From positions 105,857 through 169,856 of the forward strand of contig CAYYLL010000004.1 of assembly GCA_964472525.1 (NCBI GenBank): a stretch of DNA of 64,000 bases. The letters are read 5' to 3'. Under the pieces are notes generated by a model that was not told the origin of the DNA, ran no database searches, and worked only from the letters and a program-made list of their open reading frames with translations. Within the stretch, counting starts at the first letter, position 1. Each line of letters starts with the position of its first letter. Source of the stretch: SZUA-37 sp964472525 (GTDB taxonomy: Bacteria > Pseudomonadota > Gammaproteobacteria > UBA6429 > Thiohalophilaceae). Positions 25,274-34,985 of the stretch are shown in pieces. The position numbers and the translations under genes were made by a program.

Positions 25274-25810
25274 ATGAAATTAAAGCATCTCATCGATCCG
25301 ATTGAAGCGATTAACGAAAAAGTTGGTCACGCAATTAGTTGGCTAAGTCTTGGCGTGGTTTTGTTAACCTTTATCGTGGTTGTGCTGCGTTACGGCTTCG
25401 ATATTGGCTGGATCTGGATGCAGGAATCCGTCACCTATATGTACGCATGGGTTTTTATGCTCGCTGCCGGTTATACATTAAAACACGAAGGCCATGTGCG
25501 TGTTGATATTTTTTATTGTGAATTTAGCCAACGCCAGAAGGCTTGGGTGAATTTGCTTGGCAGCCTTTTTTTACTCTTTCCAATGTTTATTTTTATCGCA
25601 TGGATAAGTTTTGATTACGTTCTCACCTCTTGGCATATTCATGAAGCCTCTCGTGAGGCGGGGGGACTGGCCTTTGTTTACATTCTAAAAACCAGCCTCT
25701 TTATTATGCCTTTACTGGTGTTGTTACAAGGCACGGCAATGATCTTACGCAGCATCGAAACACTTTTAAACAATCCGGCCACTCCGTCAAAACAAAAAGG
25801 CGCGCACTGA
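25274..25810 (+). CDS. TRAP transporter small permease (DctQ type)
   Basis: 178 residues with four membrane helices, the DctQ layout, and the family stretch WMQESVTYMYAWVFMLAAGY near residue 52. With the large permease it forms the membrane part of a sodium-driven TRAP uptake system. Its TGA overlaps the ATG of the large permease (TGATG), so they are translationally coupled. The matching binding protein is likely the one encoded at 29298-30398 on the other strand. Confidence 0.92.
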   Translation: MKLKHLIDPIEAINEKVGHAISWLSLGVVLLTFIVVVLRYGFDIGWIWMQESVTYMYAWVFMLAAGYTLKHEGHVRVDIFYCEFSQRQKAWVNLLGSLFLLFPMFIFIAWISFDYVLTSWHIHEASREAGGLAFVYILKTSLFIMPLLVLLQGTAMILRSIETLLNNPATPSKQKGAH

Positions 25811-27192
25811 TGGAATGGATGCCATTGATTATGTTTGCGGTTGTTTGTCTGGTCTTGCTCAGCGGCTACCCAGTGGCGTTTACCCTCGGTGGCACCGCCT
25901 TATTGTTCGCTTTTATTGGCATACTCACCAATACCTTTGAAAGCAGTTTTCTTATTACTCTGCCTAGCCGACTTTACGGCATAATGACCAATACCACCCT
26001 AATAGCCGTACCGCTGTTTGTGTTTATGGGCTGCATGTTGGAACGCTCAAAAGTGGCCGATCAATTACTCGACACCATGGCAAAGCTATTTGGCTCATTG
26101 CGTGGCGGTCTGGGGCTTTCCGTTATTATCGTTGGCATGTTACTCGCAGCCAGTACCGGCATTGTCGGCGCCACGGTGGTTACTATGGGTTTATTGTCCT
26201 TGCCCACCATGTTAAAACGCGGTTATGACCCACAAGTTGCCAGTGGTTTGGTGTGTGCTTCGGGCACCTTGGGGCAAATCATTCCTCCTTCGATTATTTT
26301 GGTACTACTGGGTGATGTGCTTTCCACCGCCTATCAGCAGGCACAACTCGATATGGGTGTTTTTTCGCCGGAAACGGTGTCAGTAGGCGACTTATTTATT
26401 GGCGCACTCGTACCGGGCTTAATTTTGGTTGGTTTGTACGCACTCTATATCATCCTACTCAGTATTTTTAAACCGACTAGCGTACCGGCCATTCCTGAAA
26501 ATGAACGCCAACAAAACTTAAGCCAGCTACTATTACAAATTCTAAAAGCACTACTGCCACCCATTGCTCTTATTATTGCAGTACTCGGCTCTATTTTAGT
26601 AGGTGCAGCTACCCCCACTGAGGCAGCATCGGTCGGTGCTGTTGGCTCTATTATATTAGCCATCATGCAACGTCAGTTTAATTTAACCATCCTCAAAGAG
26701 GTTATGTTAAACACCACACGAATAACCAGTATGGTGTTTGTTATTTTTATTGGCGCATCGCTTTTTTCACTGGTGTTTCGTGGTTACGGTGGTGATGACA
26801 TTGTACGTAATATTTTAACCGATTTGCCCGGTGGCACCTTTGGTGCTGTTTTTATTGTTATGCTAGTGATGTTCCTACTGGGTTTTATTCTCGATTTTAT
26901 CGAAATTACTTTTGTTGTGGTGCCCATCGTCGCACCTATTTTACTCACCATGGACATTAGTCCTATCTGGCTAGGTATTATGATTGCGATTAACTTGCAA
27001 ACCTCTTTCTTAACACCACCGTTTGGCTTTGCCTTATTTTATTTACGCGGAGTAGCACCGGACTCCATCTCAACCAAACAAATATATAAAGGGGTCATAC
27101 CCTTTATATTTATTCAACTTATTGGTTTAAGTGTATTGGCCTATTGGCCAAAACTTGCGACTTGGCTACCCAATTTGATGACTAACTATTAA
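25810..27192 (+). CDS. TRAP transporter large permease (DctM type)
   Basis: 460 residues and about 12-13 membrane helices. The family features are FMGCMLERSKVADQLLDTM near residue 75, the ASTGIVGATVVTMG segment and ASGTLGQIIPPSI, with a second half repeating this with PTEAASVGAVG and LQTSFLTPPFGFALFYLRG. This is the larger-than-average branch of DctM that usually pairs with TakP-like binding proteins for 2-oxo acids, mannitol or similar solutes. Its start overlaps the DctQ stop. The substrate is not determined. Confidence 0.93.
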   Translation: MEWMPLIMFAVVCLVLLSGYPVAFTLGGTALLFAFIGILTNTFESSFLITLPSRLYGIMTNTTLIAVPLFVFMGCMLERSKVADQLLDTMAKLFGSLRGGLGLSVIIVGMLLAASTGIVGATVVTMGLLSLPTMLKRGYDPQVASGLVCASGTLGQIIPPSIILVLLGDVLSTAYQQAQLDMGVFSPETVSVGDLFIGALVPGLILVGLYALYIILLSIFKPTSVPAIPENERQQNLSQLLLQILKALLPPIALIIAVLGSILVGAATPTEAASVGAVGSIILAIMQRQFNLTILKEVMLNTTRITSMVFVIFIGASLFSLVFRGYGGDDIVRNILTDLPGGTFGAVFIVMLVMFLLGFILDFIEITFVVVPIVAPILLTMDISPIWLGIMIAINLQTSFLTPPFGFALFYLRGVAPDSISTKQIYKGVIPFIFIQLIGLSVLAYWPKLATWLPNLMTNY

Positions 27193-27283
27193 CCAAATAT
27201 GCCCGTACATAGATAAAAATAGCAACTTTGACATTAAAATAAACACTTTATAAAATACCATTAAATAATACAGGAATATTACT

Positions 27284-28159
27284 GTGGAAATTATCGGCCT
27301 TCTTCTCGCTCCAGTTGTGTTAATTAGTTTTGTTTGGCTACTGATTAGTGCCTTCAAAAAAAATGCCTTATGGGGGGTATGGGTCTTAATTGGGCCACTA
27401 CTGGTTATTATTTTATCCATATGGTTTATTCAACCCGGCAGTGTTATAAGTATTTTACTCATTTCTATCCTTGCCTTTATTCCGCCCATTTCATTTGCCT
27501 ACAAATGTTGGGAAGAAGCACGAAAGCCATTTTTAACTTATATTATTTCCTCCGTGCTCAGTTTATTAATCAGTGTTTCTAGCCTCGCGACCTTAGGCGA
27601 TGACACCCTGCCTAATTTAATTGCACAAACGCAACAAGGCATATTAAGTGAGCCCGATGCGGCTAAACGCATGCGTCAGCTTATTCAGAAAATGGAAAAT
27701 AGTGCGTCACTGAGTGCACAGGAAAAACTAAATATACGCACAGCCGAAAATATAATAAAACTTGTTGAAACAAATTTGTTGAAGGATCCCCAATACTATA
27801 GTCGTAAAGATAAAACAGCAGACTTAACCGACACCGCCGCGTACAAAGCACAACAAAGAAAAGAAGAGTCTATAAAAAAACTTGAAGCCAAATTAAATCA
27901 ACGTACTACAATCGAAAAAACTCAACCACCCAAACAAACACAAAACTTACCTGAAATCAAAAAGTCAGAAATCAAAAAATATATAGGTTCTACTATTATC
28001 ATCCTCACAACAGAGAAGCTAAGACACAAGGGGATTTTAAAAGGCTTTGATGAGGTTGGGTACAACATCATATTAGAAAAAGAACGAAAAACCGGCAAGC
28101 TACAGTTTAACCTGCATATGTCTGATATTAAAAAGATCTATTTATATATAAACGAATAA
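27284..28159 (+). CDS. Membrane protein with C-terminal Sm-like domain
   Basis: 291 residues from a GTG with AGGA eight bases upstream. Three membrane helices fill residues 1-110 (about 3-22, 30-50, 55-72, and one near 83-103 may make four). A charged helical linker with many Lys and Gln runs to about 225. The last 60 residues look like an Sm/LSm fold: strand IGSTIIILTTEK, then HKGILKGFDEVGYNIIL, matching the Sm1 pattern G-x-L-x-G-F-D-x-x-x-N-x-x-L, and a closing strand SDIKKIYLYI. I do not recognise a named family. An RNA-binding or SH3-like role at the membrane is a guess. A bidirectional terminator follows. Confidence 0.75.
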   Translation: MEIIGLLLAPVVLISFVWLLISAFKKNALWGVWVLIGPLLVIILSIWFIQPGSVISILLISILAFIPPISFAYKCWEEARKPFLTYIISSVLSLLISVSSLATLGDDTLPNLIAQTQQGILSEPDAAKRMRQLIQKMENSASLSAQEKLNIRTAENIIKLVETNLLKDPQYYSRKDKTADLTDTAAYKAQQRKEESIKKLEAKLNQRTTIEKTQPPKQTQNLPEIKKSEIKKYIGSTIIILTTEKLRHKGILKGFDEVGYNIILEKERKTGKLQFNLHMSDIKKIYLYINE

Positions 28160-28167
28160 ACATTCAT

Positions 28168-28196
28168 AAAAAAGGATGCAAACTGCATCCTTTTTT
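28168..28196. terminator. Bidirectional rho-independent terminator
   Basis: Perfect stem AAAAAAGGATGC (28168-28179) with GCATCCTTTTTT (28185-28196) and a five-base loop. It lies between the convergent Sm-like protein gene and the lipoprotein gene and should serve both. Confidence 0.9.
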
Positions 28197-28214
28197 ATAC
28201 GACTGGCATGTTAT

Positions 28215-28796
28215 TTAACGACCACTGTTTATTAATAACATAGGCCTATCACCAGCGGGTTTAGATAACCATTTTTGCATATAGTCCGTCCTTTTTGTAT
28301 CAATGTCACTCTGATTATATTCAGCCCATCGCACCCCTTCCGCATTCGGTTCCATACGTTTTGTCTCGCTTAACCATTCATCAATCTGGTATGTTGTTGT
28401 ATTTAAGTTAACCGGAGCCAGACTAAATCGTGCACGCCAAAACCCCATTCTAGCCTGTACCAATGAATAGTAGGTTTTACCTACTTTTAAATTTGCCCCC
28501 ATAAAATCAGCTGCTTCACTCACAACCATAAAAGTATGCTTACCGGGTTTAGCTTGATAAGCAACCCGCGTACCGGCAGAAACCGTTGCAATATACTTTG
28601 CGCCATCAAATACCGTTGCTTGAATAGCGCCACCGTAATTCGAAGGCCGCAAGAAAACAACCAATGCTTTACCTTTTTCAGGACTCACTTTTTCCTGCCC
28701 CGGTGGAACAGCCGATAAATGGGGAGAAATCGAAGCACACCCCTGCAAAATTAGATAAACGAATACAACTAAACTTATTTTTAAAAATGATTTCAT
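28215..28796 (-). CDS. DUF2846-like lipoprotein
   Basis: 193 residues. A lipoprotein signal ends in the lipobox LILQGC with Cys19. The mature part has KALVVFLRPSNYGGAIQATV near residue 43 and KPGKHTFMVVSEAADFM near 82, the pattern of DUF2846-type lipoproteins. A beta-rich domain is expected. It probably sits in the outer membrane facing the periplasm. No function is known to me. It is convergent with the Sm-like gene and divergent from msrB. Confidence 0.7.
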   Translation of the reverse strand: MKSFLKISLVVFVYLILQGCASISPHLSAVPPGQEKVSPEKGKALVVFLRPSNYGGAIQATVFDGAKYIATVSAGTRVAYQAKPGKHTFMVVSEAADFMGANLKVGKTYYSLVQARMGFWRARFSLAPVNLNTTTYQIDEWLSETKRMEPNAEGVRWAEYNQSDIDTKRTDYMQKWLSKPAGDRPMLLINSGR

Positions 28797-28866
28797 ATTA
28801 TTCCTCAGTAATTGGTTTTATAATTTTAAATTTTATTTTAACATAAACTAAATTATCGAGAACACC

Positions 28867-29280
28867 ATGACAAAATCTATCCATGATAAAGTGATCAAAT
28901 CTGAACAACAATGGCGCGATCAATTATCCGAAGAACAGTTTAATATTTGTCGAAAACACAGTACCGAACATGCTTTTAGTGGCGAATACGCAAATTGCAA
29001 GCAATACGGTATCTATGTGTGCATTTGTTGTGATGAGCCATTATTTAATTCCAATACAAAATTTGACTCCGGTACAGGTTGGCCAAGTTTCTGGCAACCT
29101 ATAAGCCAAGCGGCCATTGAAGAAACCGAAGACCGACAACTCTTTATGAAACGTACGGAAGTGCATTGTAGTCGATGCGACAGTCACCTAGGGCATGTTT
29201 TTCCTGATGGGCCACAACCCACCGGACTGAGGTATTGTATTAATTCGGTTTCTTTGAAATTAAAAGAGAACGATCTTTAA
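28867..29280 (+). CDS. msrB: Peptide-methionine (R)-S-oxide reductase
   Basis: 137 residues, a complete MsrB. It shows two zinc-binding pairs (CICC near residue 50 and CSRCD near 98), the GTGWPSFW motif near 67, and HLGHVFPDGP followed by the catalytic cysteine in RYCINSVSL near 121. It repairs methionine-R-sulfoxide with thioredoxin. There is no signal peptide, so it is cytoplasmic. It stands alone, with no msrA nearby. Confidence 0.95.
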   Translation: MTKSIHDKVIKSEQQWRDQLSEEQFNICRKHSTEHAFSGEYANCKQYGIYVCICCDEPLFNSNTKFDSGTGWPSFWQPISQAAIEETEDRQLFMKRTEVHCSRCDSHLGHVFPDGPQPTGLRYCINSVSLKLKENDL

Positions 29281-29297
29281 ACGCTAATAGCTACCTC

Positions 29298-30398
29298 TTA
29301 CAAACTACGCGCTTTCATATAAGCCTGTTCCGAAATTTTATGGTACGCGACAACACTATCACGGAATTTTTTATATGACTGATAGATAGCCTTACTCATT
29401 TTATCTTTATTCGCAATTTCAGCTACCACACTGTCCGATAAACCGCTGAGCTTTTTCAATACATCATCAGGGTATTTACGTACATCCACTTTGTGTTTAG
29501 CCACTAATGTCGTTAAAGCGGCATTATTTCGTGCGGTGTATTCTGCAAGCATATCATTGTTCACAACGAGAGCCGCATTGCGCACGATGCTCTTTAAATC
29601 TTTAGGCAATTTATCGAAAGCTTTTTTATTAATAATGGCTTCAAGCGTTGGACCAGGTTCATGCCAACCGGGGTAATAATAATACTTAGCGGCTTTATAC
29701 AAACCAAACGCTAAATCATTATAAGGCCCAACCCATTCTGTTGCATCAATATTGCCCGACTTTAAAGCTGTAAATATTTCACCACCGGGCAAATTAATGG
29801 GTGTACCCCCGGCGCGTTTTAACACTTCCCCGCCCAGACCGGGAATACGCATTTTTAAACCTTTTAAATCTTTAATATTATTAATTTGTTTATTAAACCA
29901 GCCCCCCATTTGTACACCTGTATTACCACAAGCTAATGGCACTAGATTAAAATCGGAATATGCCTTCTCCCACAACTGCATACCGCCACCATAAAACAAC
30001 CAACCGTTCATTTCCTGCGCTGTTAAACCAAAAGGCACCGTAGTAAAAAACTGAAAGGCTTCACTTTTACCTTTCCAGTAGTAAGCCGCGCCATGGCCCA
30101 TTTCAGCCGCACCACCTGAAACCGCATCAAATACTTCAAAAGCCGGTACCAACTCTTTTGCGCCATAGACTTTGACTGTAATACGTCCATCGCTCATTTC
30201 AGTAATCAGCTTTGCAAGATTATTTGCTCCCGTTCCTAAGCCCGGAAAATTTTTCGGCCAAGTCGTTACCATTTTCCATTTAATTTTTTTTGCACTACTT
30301 GCTATAGCAGGCGCAGACAATAAGCTACCACCGACGCCCGCAATGGCCGTGGTAGTCACTCCCACACCTGATGTTTTTATAAAGTCACGACGTTTCAT
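29298..30398 (-). CDS. TRAP transporter substrate-binding protein (TakP/DctP type), Tat-exported
   Basis: 366 residues. The N-terminus MKRRDFIKTSG is a twin-arginine signal with a hydrophobic stretch and cleavage after SAPAIAS. The mature protein has TRAP binding-protein motifs: KWKMVTTWPKN, the GLKMRIPGLGGEVLKRAGG helix near residue 180 with the substrate-carboxylate arginine, and ATEWVGPYNDLAFGLY near 222. These point to the 2-oxo acid or mannonate-like branch. It likely serves the DctQM pair at 25.3-27.2 kb, although it is on the other strand with three genes between. Confidence 0.92.
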   Translation of the reverse strand: MKRRDFIKTSGVGVTTTAIAGVGGSLLSAPAIASSAKKIKWKMVTTWPKNFPGLGTGANNLAKLITEMSDGRITVKVYGAKELVPAFEVFDAVSGGAAEMGHGAAYYWKGKSEAFQFFTTVPFGLTAQEMNGWLFYGGGMQLWEKAYSDFNLVPLACGNTGVQMGGWFNKQINNIKDLKGLKMRIPGLGGEVLKRAGGTPINLPGGEIFTALKSGNIDATEWVGPYNDLAFGLYKAAKYYYYPGWHEPGPTLEAIINKKAFDKLPKDLKSIVRNAALVVNNDMLAEYTARNNAALTTLVAKHKVDVRKYPDDVLKKLSGLSDSVVAEIANKDKMSKAIYQSYKKFRDSVVAYHKISEQAYMKARSL

Positions 30399-30830
30399 AG
30401 CCTTATCCTTTGTTAATCTATATTTTAAAATTCATGCCAGATTGTTAGCCCAGATTGCGAATTAAGCCTTGCTTTGTGTAATTGTTTTTCAAATCAACAC
30501 CTTGGCTGATTATATATAATAACAGTAACGACTCAATTATTCCTTAACAAAAGTATGGCCTGTAAAAATATGAACAATTACCATTATTTTCGAAATAAAA
30601 CTGGAAAGCTCGTTATTTTCTGCCAGAATTACCTTCATTAATAATATTGTAATCGCTTAACTTCATTCCGCTACAAAGCCTGCTATACGATGTTTTGTTC
30701 TTCCTGAACTGAAGTCAATGAACAAATTACAAAAAATGATAATGCTGCTGCTTTTAGATATCAAGTTGACATCTAAACGGGTGCACTTAACTTAGCAAAT
30801 AACATCAACGTATACTTTAAAAGTCAATAA
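30399..30830. other. Gene-free interval between divergent TRAP binding-protein and GGDEF-EAL genes
   Basis: 432 bases with no supported open reading frame. It should hold promoters for both divergent genes. A plausible sigma-70 promoter for the right-hand gene is TTGACA at 30766-30771 with TAACTT at 30788-30793 (16-base spacer). Nothing else is recognised. Confidence 0.4.
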
Positions 30831-33734
30831 ATGCTGCATTCTTTATTACGTTTAAAAAGACAACTCGCGTTAACGGTTACGATTAGTTTTATTCTGACAC
30901 CGATCGTTGCTTATAGTGTTGCCTCTGTTTTTAACATGCCAACCAACGTTGATTTTTTCTTTACCCCTTTCGGTTTAATTCTCGCAGGGATTTGTCTGTT
31001 GCTGACAACCTGGGTTTTCTTTTTTAGTTATAATTTTCTAAATCCTGTTTTTAGCTGGCTGGCGTCGCAACCTTCAGGCAACACATCAGCACCCCCCCTG
31101 CCCGAAAAATTAAGTACGCATCTGCATTCCTTTAGCTCAACCTATTGGTCATTCTTTTTAAGTTATATCCTATTTATACCCACCATACACTACTGGTTTA
31201 TTCAAACACCCTCCAATGCAAGTGCCTATGGCAGCCTACTACAATTTATGCTTTTAAATTTAGTCATCGCCGTCATTGTTGCCATGCCCGGCTATTTTTA
31301 TGCACTTAATCTTTTAGGCATGGTAAGTCGTTATACTGGGCTTGCTTATGTGCAAGTGAGTATGCGTACAAAAATTTTACTCATTGGTGGCTTTATACCT
31401 TTGTTAATGACCACTATATTTTTAAAATATTACTGGTGGAAAACGGGCATTTTACCCACAGAAATTATAGTCACTTGGGGTTTGTTAGGCTTTACCGCTT
31501 TTATTACCACCTCTATCTACTTATATGGTTTTAATCAGGCACTCGCCCCGGTTAAACACATTACCGCCGCCAATCACGGAGCCACCAGCCATGAACGCTT
31601 GGCCGAGCGCCTCACTCCACGCTCTACAGATGAAATGGGCTTACTGGTTCAAATGCTTGGGAAATTATTTAAACGTCTCGGCGATCAAGAAGCGCAAGTA
31701 CATGCGATTGTTGAACATGCCGCTGAAGGTATTATTATTCTAGATCACCACTGTAAAATCGAAACCGTTAACCCAGCCGCAGAACAGCTATTTGGTTTTA
31801 ATATTGACGAACTACGTGCTAAAGATTTTACTTGGCTTATTCCTTCCTTCAACCGCAATATGCAGGAATATATGCAAGGTGAACATGAAGTTGAAGCACA
31901 ACATCGTAATGGGCATATGCTAACGATGTCATTACGGACAACTCAAATGGTGATGGACAAGAAAATTTATTATAACTGTTTAATCTCCGATATTTCTGAA
32001 CGCAAAGCCACCGAAAAAATGTTGGTACAAGCTGAAGCGCGTTACCGTGATTTGGTTGAAACGGCTCACGATCTTGTCTGGAGCATGGACAACAAGGGTC
32101 GCTGGACCTATCTCAATAAAGCTGTTTCTAATATCTATGGTTATGAAGCAGATGAAATGTTATTTAAACATTATTCTGATTACCAACTTCCTGAGTCACG
32201 TAACCGTGATTTATCTGCCGTTGAAAAACTGCTTTCCGGTAAGGAAATTGTGGGTTATGAAACCGTACATGTGAATAAGCAAGGCGAACATATCCATATT
32301 AGTTTTAATGCCAAGCCAATGTTAAACTCTGATGGCAGCGTTGCTTATATCACAGGCACTGCGCGTGACATTACATCAAAAAAAGCCTACGAAAATGAAC
32401 TGACTTATCAAGCACAACATGATTCACTCACCGGCCTTTATAATCGACAATATTTTCAACAGGAACTCGAACGAGTCGTTTCGCGTGTTGCGCGCTCGGC
32501 AGCAGACTGTGCGGTTTTTTATATCGATCTGGATCAGTTTAAATATGTGAACGATACTGTTGGCCATGCCGCGGGCGATAAACTGTTACTTGAAACGACT
32601 AACTTATTACGTAGCCACATTCGTGAAGGTGATTTACTCGCACGTTTTGGTGGTGATGAATTTACTGTTTTACTTTATAATCTTGAACGGGAAGAAGCCT
32701 GCACGGTTGCAGAAGGCTTACGTAAACTGTTTGAAAATTATCAATTTATGGATAGCGCAAAAGCCTTTAATGTTACCTTAAGTCTAGGCATTACCTGTAT
32801 AACCAACCAAACCACTTCCGCAGATGAAGTTCTTTCGCAAGCCGACATCGCCTGCAATATTGCCAAGTCGAATGGACGTAATCGTGTACATATTGCCGAG
32901 CCCGGCAGTAACGAAAAAGATGGTTTAGCCAAGGATATGGGGTGGGCTAGCCGGGTACGTGATGCCTTTGAAAACGACCGTTTTTCTCTGGTCTATCAAC
33001 CCATTATTTCTATTGCCAGTGGCGCCATCAATGACTATGAAGTGCTGTTAAGAATGCAGCGAGATGATGGTGATATGATCCTACCCGGTGGCTTTATGCC
33101 CGCAGCCGAGCGTTTTGGTCTAGTACACAATGTGGATCGCTGGGCCATTACCCGCGCCATCACTCATCTTGATGCGCTCACAACACAACATAACAAAGCC
33201 TTACGTTTTGCGATTAACCTCTCCGGTCGCGCCTTTGAAGATAAAGAATTATTACCCCTTATTCGAGGTTTGATTAATGACTCCTGTCTTTCGCCTTCGC
33301 AACTCACCTTTGAAATCACCGAAACAGCCGCTATTGCCAACCTGCGTGATGCCAGCAAGTTTATTAGTAAACTTAAAGATATGGGTTGTGAATTTGCACT
33401 TGATGATTTTGGTTCGGGATTCTGCTCCTTTAATTACCTTAAGAAGTTACCCGTTGATAAATTAAAAATCGACGGTTCCTTTGTAAAAAATCTGGCCGAC
33501 ACCCATGTCGATCAAGCCATGGTGCAATCCATGAATCAAATTGCACATGCACTCGGTAAAAAAACCATTGCCGAGTTTGTCGAAAATGACCAAACGCTGC
33601 AACTGCTTAAATCTTATGGCATTGACTTTGCCCAAGGCAACTACCTTGGCCTGCCTAGCGCGCAAATTTATTCACCCATGGACTTCCAAACACTACAAAC
33701 TGAGAAAGACAGCGACGAACTAGTTTTAAATTAA
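30831..33734 (+). CDS. Membrane PAS-PAS-GGDEF-EAL c-di-GMP enzyme
   Basis: 967 residues. Six or so membrane helices fill residues 10-245, followed by a HAMP-like segment and two PAS domains (about 285-400 and 405-520; the first has AAEGIIILDHHCKIETVN). The GGDEF domain (about 535-695) has intact RFGGDEF and the I-site REGD. The EAL domain (about 715-955) has YEVLLRM (EVL for EAL), FAINLSGRAF, FEITET, DDFGSG, KIDGSFV and AEFVEN, so the metal and catalytic residues look complete. It may make or break c-di-GMP depending on its membrane/PAS input. It is followed after 86 bases by the Hpt/HD-GYP gene. Confidence 0.92.
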   Translation: MLHSLLRLKRQLALTVTISFILTPIVAYSVASVFNMPTNVDFFFTPFGLILAGICLLLTTWVFFFSYNFLNPVFSWLASQPSGNTSAPPLPEKLSTHLHSFSSTYWSFFLSYILFIPTIHYWFIQTPSNASAYGSLLQFMLLNLVIAVIVAMPGYFYALNLLGMVSRYTGLAYVQVSMRTKILLIGGFIPLLMTTIFLKYYWWKTGILPTEIIVTWGLLGFTAFITTSIYLYGFNQALAPVKHITAANHGATSHERLAERLTPRSTDEMGLLVQMLGKLFKRLGDQEAQVHAIVEHAAEGIIILDHHCKIETVNPAAEQLFGFNIDELRAKDFTWLIPSFNRNMQEYMQGEHEVEAQHRNGHMLTMSLRTTQMVMDKKIYYNCLISDISERKATEKMLVQAEARYRDLVETAHDLVWSMDNKGRWTYLNKAVSNIYGYEADEMLFKHYSDYQLPESRNRDLSAVEKLLSGKEIVGYETVHVNKQGEHIHISFNAKPMLNSDGSVAYITGTARDITSKKAYENELTYQAQHDSLTGLYNRQYFQQELERVVSRVARSAADCAVFYIDLDQFKYVNDTVGHAAGDKLLLETTNLLRSHIREGDLLARFGGDEFTVLLYNLEREEACTVAEGLRKLFENYQFMDSAKAFNVTLSLGITCITNQTTSADEVLSQADIACNIAKSNGRNRVHIAEPGSNEKDGLAKDMGWASRVRDAFENDRFSLVYQPIISIASGAINDYEVLLRMQRDDGDMILPGGFMPAAERFGLVHNVDRWAITRAITHLDALTTQHNKALRFAINLSGRAFEDKELLPLIRGLINDSCLSPSQLTFEITETAAIANLRDASKFISKLKDMGCEFALDDFGSGFCSFNYLKKLPVDKLKIDGSFVKNLADTHVDQAMVQSMNQIAHALGKKTIAEFVENDQTLQLLKSYGIDFAQGNYLGLPSAQIYSPMDFQTLQTEKDSDELVLN

Positions 33735-33820
33735 TTTAAAACCAACTCTAATAAGCGCTAAACTTTCATTAATACTCGCCGATATTAAAATAGACCTTCT
33801 TTTTATATAACACTAATACT

Positions 33821-34972
33821 ATGACACAAACATCGGGTGAAGATGATTTTGATGACGAACTTATCGCAGATTACCGCGAGGGTTTTGATGATCACTATGA
33901 AATCATTATTAACTGTATTGCCGCACTCGATACGACCCCAAAAAATGATGCCAGTATTGACGAAATGTTTCGTTCCATGCACACCATTAAGGGCAATGCA
34001 AGAATACTGATATTTGAACAGCTTGCAAGTTTCCTGCATTCTGTTGAAGAAAGTATTTCGGCCTTACGCGACCACAAAATTATATTCACTGAATTACTGG
34101 GTGAGTCCATTACCCTTAGCCTTGATAAAGCAAAAGAAATCAGCGAAGCCATTTTTGTTAATTCGGCAGTAGATGATCCCTCTGTTACTCGAATTCAGGA
34201 TATTTTTTTGCAAATCCAGAACTGTACACAAACGGAAGTTGATCAACTCTGTGCCGAAATAATAAAAGAAATAACAGGCTTCGACGTTAGCCCCAAATTG
34301 ATCATCCCTGGGCCAAAAGAACCCTCATCATCAACCAAACCCCTGTTTCAAACAGAAATGGTTCAGGAAATGAATTATTATATTTCCGAGGACACGCCAG
34401 ACTCTTTAAGGGAACATTTAGGCTACATGCGTTATTTAGCCTTATTACTGGAAACAAAAGTATCACACTGGCAAGGTCGTACCTATCAGCTAGTCCAATT
34501 ACTCACAGCCTTCAATAATGAATTACAAAATCCACTGCAAACTCACCAACTTGAAATGGCCGCCTATGTCCACGACATGGCCTTTACTTTTTTGCCCGAT
34601 ACATTAATGTTAAAAAAAGAAAAATTTACCTCAGAAGAACTATCCCTTATGCAAACGCACCCGCAAATTGCAGCCGACTTTATCGGCATGAGCAATGACT
34701 GGGATATCGCACACGAAATCGTATTGCAACACCATGAAAAAAGTAATGGAACTGGCTACCCTAAAGGTTTAACTGACAACCAGATTTGTATTGGCGCAAA
34801 AATGCTAAGTATTATTGACGCATTTATTGCCATGACCACCTACCGACCCGACCGAACCTACAAGCGCTCAGTTCTCACCGCACTCAATGAAATAAAAACA
34901 CAGGCCGGCAAACAATTTTCAGCCGAACTTGTCCCTGTTTTTATTAATTTATTGGTAAGCCAATTAAAATAA
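33821..34972 (+). CDS. Hpt domain fused to a degenerate HD-GYP-like domain
   Basis: 383 residues without membrane segments. The N-terminal histidine phosphotransfer domain (about 10-115) has the phospho-histidine in MHTIKGNARIL near residue 48. The C-terminal part (about 190-380) follows the HD-GYP layout: VHDMAF near 247, HHEKSNGTGYPKGL near 305 and a SIIDAFIAMTTYRP helix. The usual HDIGK becomes HDMAF, but the HHE and GYP motifs remain, so c-di-GMP hydrolysis may be weakened or lost. It follows the GGDEF-EAL gene on the same strand, which suggests a phosphorelay controlling c-di-GMP output. Confidence 0.82.
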   Translation: MTQTSGEDDFDDELIADYREGFDDHYEIIINCIAALDTTPKNDASIDEMFRSMHTIKGNARILIFEQLASFLHSVEESISALRDHKIIFTELLGESITLSLDKAKEISEAIFVNSAVDDPSVTRIQDIFLQIQNCTQTEVDQLCAEIIKEITGFDVSPKLIIPGPKEPSSSTKPLFQTEMVQEMNYYISEDTPDSLREHLGYMRYLALLLETKVSHWQGRTYQLVQLLTAFNNELQNPLQTHQLEMAAYVHDMAFTFLPDTLMLKKEKFTSEELSLMQTHPQIAADFIGMSNDWDIAHEIVLQHHEKSNGTGYPKGLTDNQICIGAKMLSIIDAFIAMTTYRPDRTYKRSVLTALNEIKTQAGKQFSAELVPVFINLLVSQLK

Positions 34973-34985
34973 ACAAAATTTAGAT

